Below, piece by piece: positions 9,153-14,790 of a stretch of 26,787 bases of DNA. Positions within the stretch are counted from its first letter, which is position 1, and the number at the start of each line of letters is the position of its first letter. A model generated the notes under the pieces. It was not told the DNA's origin and did not search any database. It saw only the letters and a list, made by a program, of their open reading frames with translations. A program made the translations under genes and the position numbers. The stretch covers positions 1 to 26,787 of the forward strand of contig JBOGEB010000042.1 of NCBI GenBank assembly GCA_050743125.1, in the 5' to 3' direction. This DNA is from JBOGEB01 sp050743125 (lineage in GTDB: Bacteria > Actinomycetota > Nitriliruptoria > Euzebyales > Egibacteraceae).

Positions 9153-9219
9153 ACGTCCGTGTGGCCAGGATTCGTCACGCATGCGTGACGAATCCTGGCC
9201 ACAAGCTCGACAGGCGATC
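9153..9219 (+). repeat. 67-bp dispersed repeat, copy 1, with a perfect 42-bp palindrome
   Basis: Positions 9161-9202 form a perfect palindrome with no spacer (21 + 21 bp, centre at 9181/9182, core ACGCATGCGT). Flanks on both sides (from 9153 and to 9219) recur around the palindrome at 22746-22812 in reverse orientation, with 65 of 67 positions the same by my alignment. It lies between two convergent genes, so it could act as a bidirectional terminator here, but the matching flanks show that it belongs to a dispersed repeat family. Confidence 0.9.
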
Positions 9220-9281
9220 CCCAACAGTGAGCAGCTCACCTGGGTCATCCGATACGTGCCGTACTTATCAAGACCACGTTC

Positions 9282-9932
9282 TTAGGTGAGGCCGAGTCCG
9301 GCTTCGCGGGCGGTTGTGATCGCTTGCGCCCGGTCGGGCACCTCGAGTTTGGCGAGGATGTTGGCGACGTGGTTGCGGACGGTTTTGGCGCTGACGTACA
9401 GCCGACGTGCGATGTCCTGGTTCCCGCAGCCTTGCGCGAGCAGCCCGAGGATCTCCAGTTCCCGCGGGGTCAGTTGCGGGAACGGGTCCGCGACCGCGAC
9501 GCGGCCGGTCAACCGGTCCAGAACCTGATCGGCGACACCGGTTCCGAACACGAGCTCACCGGCCGCGACCGAACGCAACGCTCGAGCGATATCAGCATGG
9601 CTGGCGCCTTTGAGTAGGTAACCGCGCGCGCCCGCCTTGAGCGCGGCGACCAGCATCTCGTCGTCCTCATTCATGGTGAACACCAGCACGGTCACCCCCG
9701 GGTTCGCCGCCAAGATCTGTCTGGTGGCCGCTACCCCGTCAAGGTCGGGCATGTGCAGATCCATCACCACGATGTCGGGCTGGCTGTTCGCGGCGGCCGT
9801 GATCGCCTCGCTGCCGGTCGCGGCGGTTCCGACCAGCTCGAGATCGGGCAGGGTGGACAGGACGGCACGCAGCCCCTCATGGACGACGGGATGGTCGTCG
9901 GCGATCAGGACCTTCAGCGGGCTGGCGGTCAC
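9282..9932 (-). CDS. Two-component response regulator, NarL/LuxR family
   Basis: The 216-residue product has a receiver domain with acidic pocket Asp12-Asp13, phospho-acceptor Asp58 (VVMDLHMPD), Thr86 and Lys108, then a LuxR-type helix-turn-helix (about 150-205, starting LTPRELEILGLLAQG). It should bind DNA as a phosphorylated dimer and switch transcription. Its ATG overlaps the stop of the kinase gene upstream (ATGA, 9929-9932), so the pair was built as one unit. The receiver and output residues all look intact even though the kinase is damaged. Targets are unknown; the DoxX-like gene upstream is a candidate from position only. Confidence 0.93.
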   Translation of the reverse strand: MTASPLKVLIADDHPVVHEGLRAVLSTLPDLELVGTAATGSEAITAAANSQPDIVVMDLHMPDLDGVAATRQILAANPGVTVLVFTMNEDDEMLVAALKAGARGYLLKGASHADIARALRSVAAGELVFGTGVADQVLDRLTGRVAVADPFPQLTPRELEILGLLAQGCGNQDIARRLYVSAKTVRNHVANILAKLEVPDRAQAITTAREAGLGLT

Positions 9933-10878
9933 TGGCGCACCAGGGGCAGCTTGGCGCGGATGCGGGTGCCGCCCTCGGGCAGAAGCTGGGCGAGGAGGAC
10001 GCCACCGACTTCCTCGGCGCGCTCGCGCATCGAGGCAAGCCCCACCCCGGCCTGGTAGTCCTCGGGCAGCCCGACCCCGTTGTCGGTGACCTCCACCGCC
10101 AGCCCGTCATTCAAGGTCAGCCGGACGTCGCAACGGCTGGCGGCGGCGTGCCGCACGGTGTTGGTGACCGCCTCGGTGGCGATCCGGTAGGCGGCCACCT
10201 CCACGGCAGCAGGCAACTCGCCGAGGTCGTCTGGAGCGTTGACGGAGATCGTGGGCGCCGATCCGCCCCCAGCGACGGTGAACGCACGAAGCCCGTGGCG
10301 GATCGCGTCGACCAGGCACAGCTGGTCGAGCGCTGGTGGACGTCGGTCGTCCACCAGCCGGCGGACCTCGCTCACGCAGGCTTGCAACTGCTGCTCGAGT
10401 TGGTCGAACATCTCGTCGACCTGGCCGCCGTCAGCCGCCAGATGCGCACGGGCCGCCCCTACCTGCATTGTCATCCCCGCCAGCGCAGGACCCAACCCGT
10501 CGTGCAGGTCGCGGCGCAACCGGCGGCGTTCCTCCTCCCGAGCGCGCGCCGCGTGAGCGGCCAGCCCCGCTTGTTGGGCCAGATCCTGCAGCAGGCTGCG
10601 TTCGGTGGTCGTGAACGGTGGGGACGGCGCGTGGGGGGTGACGAGTAGCCGTTCGACGGCCTGCCCCTGGTAGGTCATGACGAACGCCTCTGGCTTGACT
10701 CCGCAGCTGGGGACCTGTCCTCGTGGGCCAGCTCGATGGCCGCGTACGGCAGCTGGGCCGCCTCCGGCAGCACCGCGGGACTCACGGGCTGCTCCAAGCA
10801 GCGTGCGTACGTCTCTCCGACATTCGGACGGTCGCGTCGTCGCACCGGTAAGTCCTGGCACCGTTTCCAGGGAACCAA
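9929..10878 (-). pseudogene. Sensor histidine kinase, N-terminally truncated and frameshifted
   Basis: From ATG 10678 an intact 249-residue frame encodes the kinase half: a linker, the dimerisation helix with phospho-acceptor His59 (RRDLHDGLGPALAG), then the HATPase with an N box (TEAVTNTVRHAA), G1 (VTDNGVGLP) and G2 (GVGLASMRER). This is a NarX-like kinase paired with the regulator at 9282. Directly upstream the homology moves to another frame: 10735-10810 reads CLEQPVSPAVLPEAAQ and LPYAAIELAHED, the usual GAF-like sensor segment of such kinases, with a few codons missing. The break is near 10712-10722. Membrane helices expected at the N terminus are absent. The open frame of the kinase half continues to 11251, but its sequence there does not look like protein. 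A short cytosolic kinase starting at 10678 could still be made. Confidence 0.75.
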
Positions 10879-11059
10879 CCTGCACTCGGCTTCCTCGGCG
10901 AGGCCTTACTTTGTCGATACGCCCAGCCATGAGTTCAACTCCTCGTCGTGGCCCGTGAGCCCGCCACATCTGACCGCCTGAGCAGTGCAACCCCTTGGAC
11001 AAGGCGGGAGCACGAAGATCGGTGAGCGCGGCTTCTCCTGCGGTTGATGCTGCTGGGTT

Positions 11060-11085
11060 GCTGACGCCTCCAGCTGACGCCTCCA
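11060..11085. repeat. Tandem duplication of a 13-bp unit
   Basis: GCTGACGCCTCCA occurs twice without a gap (11060-11072 and 11073-11085). It could be replication slippage or a pair of protein-binding sites. Confidence 0.85.
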
Positions 11086-11207
11086 TAGGGAGCCTCCCTC
11101 CCTCAATCGACCTTTCCCACCAAGTAGGACCACCGACCGGGGGCCATTGATACACGAGATTGGGGGATGGCTGCGTGGTGCCTTCTCCCCCGCGCACTGG
11201 AAATGCG

Positions 11208-11253
11208 CTGTGGCCAGGGATTCCGACGTACGCGTCGGAATCCCTGGCCACAG
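11208..11253. repeat. 46-bp hairpin palindrome, same family as 9161-9202
   Basis: A perfect 21-bp stem (11208-11228 with 11233-11253) encloses the 4-nt loop TACG. The outer stem TGTGGCCAGG resembles the palindromes at 9161 and 22765, while the inner stem differs, with matching changes on both arms (TTCCGACG / CGTCGGAA). Confidence 0.9.
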
Positions 11254-11353
11254 TTGCGATACGTGCGCGAGCTGACGATCCGGAGCTCTTAAGGACCGCG
11301 CACGCGAGACGCGTTCACCCGCTGTGACGGCCTCAGGGGGGAGCGCAGATCCG

Positions 11354-12373
11354 TCAGTCGCCAGCTTTGACGCAGGCGGCGAGCTCCTCGGGCGCGGTAG
11401 TGGATGCGCCCACGTCAGCCGTAGTGGCGGGCTGCGGGTGCGGTCGGGGAGCTGGGGCTCGGCGCCGCAGGCTGATGGTGGGCAGCGGCTGGCCGGTGGA
11501 GCCGCAGGCCAGCAGGACCAGCAGCGCACCGTAGAAGGGAAGATGCCCGAACAGGTCGGTGAACCCGAACAGCGGGACCGTGGCCACAAACGGCGCAGCG
11601 GTCACCAGGGCAACCAGCCGCGGGGTGACCCCGACGATGATCAACAGCCCGAGCAGCAGCTCCGCCGACCCCAAGAAGCGGATGTAGGTGGCCGTGTCCA
11701 CGCCCAGCCCGAGCATCTGCGGCAGGTCCATCGCGGGATGAGTGTCCAGGACCGCTCGGGTGAGCGCGGGGTTCATCAGCTTCTCGCTCAACCCTCCCGC
11801 GACGAGGGCGACTCCCACGCCCAACCGCAGCCCCGGTACCCCCAACTGCCACCCGCCACCGGCGGCGGGCCGGTCGGTCGCGACGGCCAGCCACAGGAAC
11901 CAGGCGATGCCCCACATGTGGGCGGCCTCGAGTATGGCGACCGGCCCCTCGACCGCCAGCCCGACGAGCGCGAGCACGCCGACTGCGGCGGCGGCCTGCC
12001 GCAGACGCACACCCAAGATGAGCCAGACGCCGACGAGCCCCTCGATCAGGGCAATCACCCATCCCCCTGGCTGGTCCAAGGGCAGATGCGGCGCCAGGAA
12101 GCGGTTGTTCGCCGCGAGCGCGAACAGGATTATCCCCAGGCTGGCGGCCGCGACCCTCGGCAGCGTGGGCTGCAGCCGTGCGAAGAGCCGGTGGTCCGGC
12201 AGGTCGGGGATACCCGCCCGCCGTGTCGCCACGACCCAGACGGCCGCAAGGCCACCCACGCCGCCGACCATAGCGATCGCTGCCGGGACGGCCATGAACC
12301 GCCAGTCGGTCGGGAACGGCAGCGACCAGTCAACGAACCATTTGGCGTGCGCCAGAACACTTGTCTGCACCAT
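11354..12373 (-). CDS. DoxX-like integral membrane protein
   Basis: The 339-residue product has about eight hydrophobic segments and a proline- and alanine-rich cytoplasmic tail of about 40 residues. The second half (GLRLGVGVALVAGGLSEKLMNPA, then FLGSAELLLGLLIIVG) reads like a DoxX/DoxD-type domain, whose members are linked to thiol or redox balance and quinone-linked oxidation. The exact function is not known. ATG 12373 is preferred because AAGGAG lies 9 nt upstream; an in-frame TTG at 12409 would add 12 residues. It lies downstream of the methyltransferase on the same strand, and a near-perfect 28-bp palindrome sits 42 bp before the start codon, so it may have its own regulated promoter. 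Confidence 0.8.
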   Translation of the reverse strand: MVQTSVLAHAKWFVDWSLPFPTDWRFMAVPAAIAMVGGVGGLAAVWVVATRRAGIPDLPDHRLFARLQPTLPRVAAASLGIILFALAANNRFLAPHLPLDQPGGWVIALIEGLVGVWLILGVRLRQAAAAVGVLALVGLAVEGPVAILEAAHMWGIAWFLWLAVATDRPAAGGGWQLGVPGLRLGVGVALVAGGLSEKLMNPALTRAVLDTHPAMDLPQMLGLGVDTATYIRFLGSAELLLGLLIIVGVTPRLVALVTAAPFVATVPLFGFTDLFGHLPFYGALLVLLACGSTGQPLPTISLRRRAPAPRPHPQPATTADVGASTTAPEELAACVKAGD

Positions 12374-12414
12374 TCCCGCTCGCTCCTTAACCCACGAACT
12401 CACGGTCAACGTGA

Positions 12415-12442
12415 GACGGCACCAGCTCGAGGTGGTGCCGTC
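12415..12442. promoter_or_regulatory. 28-bp near-perfect palindrome upstream of the DoxX-like gene
   Basis: Arms GACGGCACCA (12415-12424) and TGGTGCCGTC (12433-12442) are exact complements and flank CTCGAG, itself palindromic; only one G/G pair breaks the symmetry. At 42 bp before the start codon it suits an operator for a dimeric repressor. It could instead be a terminator of transcripts arriving from the methyltransferase gene. Confidence 0.6.
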
Positions 12443-12501
12443 ATGGGAGAAGGTTGCAGGGGTCGGCGTCCCGCCGTCTGTAGGCGTTCGTCCCGAAGTT
12501 G

Positions 12502-12518
12502 CCCGAGTCGAACTCGGG
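12502..12518 (-). terminator. Hairpin downstream of the methyltransferase
   Basis: A 7-bp stem CCCGAGT/ACTCGGG with a 3-nt loop lies about 70 bp after the methyltransferase stop codon. No T-run follows, so its role as a terminator is weakly supported. Confidence 0.3.
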
Positions 12519-12586
12519 TCAGATGTGCAGGTCAGGACGTACTGGTGGGGAGCGCACCCCGCGCGGCGGGCTCGATGGGGATTGCG

Positions 12587-13648
12587 TCAGGTGAGCGCCG
12601 AGGCGACGGCCTCGGCCACCTGCTGCGCGAGCAAAGGCGGAACGCTGTTGCCGATCTGCGCCTGAACGGAGGAGCGTGATCCGACGAAATCGAAATCGTC
12701 GGGATAGGTGAACAAGCGCTTCAGCTCAGGTACACGGAGTCGTCGGCTCTCCCAATGGAACGGTCCGACGTTTGGGCCAGGTTGCGCTTGGATCGTGGGT
12801 GACGGCTTGTCGGGATGCAGCTTGAGCAGAAACGACCAGTACCGACTTCGCCACTGGAAGAGCGGGTCAGGGTGCCCACGCTCGGCGGTGAAGTACAGGT
12901 AGTTGTCGCCAGGTGGGATCTCGGGGAGGAGGTGCGCCCACTTGCCTCTCAGCTCCTCTCCGGGCTCCTTGCCCGTGGCCAGCCCGTCCAGGGCCTGGCC
13001 AGCGGTGACGTGCGGTTTGGTCGGGTTTCCGGAGTCGCGTCGCTCCCACCTCCCACCGTGCGTAGGCGCCGGCAGCTTGGGGCAGGGCTGGCCTTTGGAA
13101 ACGCCGATGACGAACAGCCGGGGGCGGGACTGTGGAACCCCGTAGTCCGCGGCGTTGAGGACCCTCCAACGGTAGTCGTACCCGGCTGCGTCGATCTCCC
13201 TCAAGAGCCGGGTGAAGGCTGGGCGGCTGGCCTGGTTGCGGTAGGTCAGCGCGTAGACGTTCTCGAGCAGGAAGGCCCGCGGCTTCGCCTCGGCGAGCAC
13301 GCGGGTGTATGCCTGCAGCAAACTCGCGTCCGGGTCCAGACCCGCGCGTTTCCATTCCAGCCAAAAGCCGGACTTGGAGAACGGCGTGCACGGCGGCCCG
13401 CCGATCAGCAAGTCCGGTCGCTCGGCGCCGCGGAGACCCGCCGCGCGGAGGATTTCGCGGGTCGGCACGTTGAGGACGTCCTCGCGGATCACCGGAGAGA
13501 CGAGGCCGTGGAAGCTCTTCTCCATGGTGTCGGCAGCGTCGTGGTCGATCTCCACCGCGGCAGCCGTGGTGAAGCCCGCCTGCTCTACGCCAAGGTCCAG
13601 GCCCCCGGCGCCTGAGAAGAGGGAGATGGCGATACCGCGCGTATTCAT
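12587..13648 (-). CDS. DNA (cytosine-5) methyltransferase
   Basis: The 353-residue product transfers a methyl group from S-adenosylmethionine to C5 of cytosine in a specific DNA site. Motif I FSGAGGLDLG (11-20), motif IV GGPPCTPFSKSG with catalytic Cys87, motif VI ENV (129-131), motif VIII QSRPRLFVIG and motif X GNSVPP near the C terminus are all present in order, so it should be active. The region between VIII and X is the target-recognition domain; I cannot predict the site. It sits downstream of vsr and the broken restriction gene, all on one strand, forming a type II system in which the methylase survives. A strong hairpin lies immediately upstream of its start codon. Confidence 0.95.
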   Translation of the reverse strand: MNTRGIAISLFSGAGGLDLGVEQAGFTTAAAVEIDHDAADTMEKSFHGLVSPVIREDVLNVPTREILRAAGLRGAERPDLLIGGPPCTPFSKSGFWLEWKRAGLDPDASLLQAYTRVLAEAKPRAFLLENVYALTYRNQASRPAFTRLLREIDAAGYDYRWRVLNAADYGVPQSRPRLFVIGVSKGQPCPKLPAPTHGGRWERRDSGNPTKPHVTAGQALDGLATGKEPGEELRGKWAHLLPEIPPGDNYLYFTAERGHPDPLFQWRSRYWSFLLKLHPDKPSPTIQAQPGPNVGPFHWESRRLRVPELKRLFTYPDDFDFVGSRSSVQAQIGNSVPPLLAQQVAEAVASALT

Positions 13649-13650
13649 GG

Positions 13651-13684
13651 CGAGAGCATGACACGAGGGTGTGTCATGCTCTCG
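13651..13684. promoter_or_regulatory. 14-bp-stem hairpin between vsr and the methyltransferase start
   Basis: CGAGAGCATGACAC (13651-13664) pairs perfectly with 13671-13684 around a 6-nt loop. The right arm contains the vsr stop codon, and the hairpin ends 2 bp before the methyltransferase ATG, covering the place of its ribosome binding site. It could limit methylase translation, be an operator, or partly terminate transcription. Confidence 0.75.
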
Positions 13685-14150
13685 GATCCCATGTGCAGCC
13701 CTGCTGCCTCGCCGCTCGGACAGCCCGCTCGACGCGGTCAGCGGCCTTGTGGACGTCGCGGTGGACCTCGTTCTCCCAAATCCGCACCACCGTCCATCCC
13801 GCGTTGCTCAGCTGGGAGGTGACCTCCTGGTCGCGGGCGATGTTGCGCTTGATCTTGGGCACCCAGTACTCGTGGTTCGACGCGATGTCGTCCTCCAAGC
13901 GGGCAAGGCCCCGCAACCGCCAGCGGTTGCCGTGCCAGAAGTCTCCGTCCACGAAGACGGCGATCTTGAGGTGTCGGATCACGAGGTCAGGTCTGCCAGG
14001 AACGTCGTGGGCGTGGAGACGGTAGCGCAGCCCGCGGCGGTGCAGCTCATGGCGGAGCATCAGCTCGGGTCTGGTGTCCCTCTTCTTGTTCGCCTGCATG
14101 ACCCGTCGGGTCGTCTCCGGGTCCTGGCGGCGTCGAGCCCCGGTGCTCAT
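13674..14150 (-). CDS. vsr: Very short patch repair (Vsr) endonuclease
   Basis: Vsr nicks DNA 5' of T in T:G mismatches left when 5-methylcytosine deaminates, so repair restores the methylase site. The 158-residue product has the expected start (RVMQANKKRDTRPELMLRHELHRRGLR in part), the catalytic segment PGRPDLV with Asp55, and VFVDGDFWHG with His73, followed by a helical C-terminal region. The length is normal. Its ATG overlaps the stop of the broken restriction gene (ATGA, 14147-14150), and the methyltransferase follows after 25 bp, the expected company for Vsr. It appears intact. Confidence 0.95.
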   Translation of the reverse strand: MSTGARRRQDPETTRRVMQANKKRDTRPELMLRHELHRRGLRYRLHAHDVPGRPDLVIRHLKIAVFVDGDFWHGNRWRLRGLARLEDDIASNHEYWVPKIKRNIARDQEVTSQLSNAGWTVVRIWENEVHRDVHKAADRVERAVRAARQQGCTWDPRA

Positions 14151-14762
14151 GGCCGCGGTGCCCGGTTGGCGAGCAGCCGGTCGAGCGACCGTTGCCGCGA
14201 CGCGATCCGCCAGCTCTCGTGGGTGATCAACTCGAGGTCCTCGACTCGTTGCCGTGCGGCGGCGTTGAAGCGGTACACCGCGACGATGTCCAGGTGGGAG
14301 GCGTAGTCACGGAACGGACGGAACGTCCCGGGCCACGCCAGCGAGGGGTACCGAAAGTATGTGTTGCCTGTGTACAGGGTCACTCGGCTTTGGGTCCGTG
14401 TCCCGCTCTTGGCCCAACCGGGCGACCTTCACGTCAACAGCGTGATAGCCGTCGCCGAACGCTGCTCCGCTGACCTCGATGTCCGGGTAGCCGCGCTCGG
14501 TGCCACGGCGGGCCGTGGTCCCCTCCAGCCCTGCCACTCGGTCGAGCATGAAGTCGATGATGGCGACCTCGAGGACGTTCGCCAGAGCAGCCGGTTCCTT
14601 CGGCAGCGGCAGAAGGTGCCCACCATCGGCCAGCTTGCGCTCCAGGTCGTCCGGGTCGACCCCGACAAGCGGCCAGCTGTGGTCTCCGCCCCTGCGGTAC
14701 GCCGCCACCACGTCGAAGTCGAACTCGGCGCATGTCGCCCGCAGCCATTCCAGGACGTCCAT
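14147..14762 (-). pseudogene. Type II restriction endonuclease, PD-(D/E)XK fold, broken by a frameshift
   Basis: The first part, from ATG 14762 (MDVLEWLRATCAEF), carries a plain PD-(D/E)XK active site: Pro93-Asp94 (YPDIEV), then 15 residues, then Asp110-Val-Lys112. After about residue 122 the frame turns to unrelated sequence and stops at 14307. The natural continuation, TLYTGNTYFRYPSLAWPG and onward to RPFRDYASHLDIVAVYRF, lies one frame over and ends at 14147, overlapping the vsr start. ATG to stop spans 616 bases, one more than a multiple of three, so a single extra base around 14380-14410 explains the break; restored, the protein would have about 204 residues. Partnership with vsr and the C5 methylase supports a restriction enzyme. 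A sequencing error is possible. Confidence 0.75.
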
Positions 14763-14790
14763 TGCTCCGGACCTTACCGGCTGGCGAAAC

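Larger units (their letters stand above)
10879..11353. other. 475-bp gene-free stretch upstream of the kinase remnant
   Basis: No frame here reads like a protein, and base composition is more mixed than in the flanking genes. It holds a 13-bp tandem duplication (11060-11085) and a 46-bp hairpin (11208-11253). It probably includes eroded 5' sequence of the kinase and the end of the DoxX-like gene's transcript. Confidence 0.6.

Noticed and set aside
10679..11251. N-terminal extension of the kinase frame up to 11251
   Set aside because: The sequence is low in hydrophobic structure, crosses a 13-bp tandem repeat and starts inside a palindrome; real kinase homology upstream of 10722 is in another frame.
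14385..14400. Programmed -1 frameshift at the slippery-looking CCCAAAG in the restriction gene
   Set aside because: A -1 slip there reaches TGA within a few codons; the continuation needs a +1 change, which fits a simple one-base insertion better.
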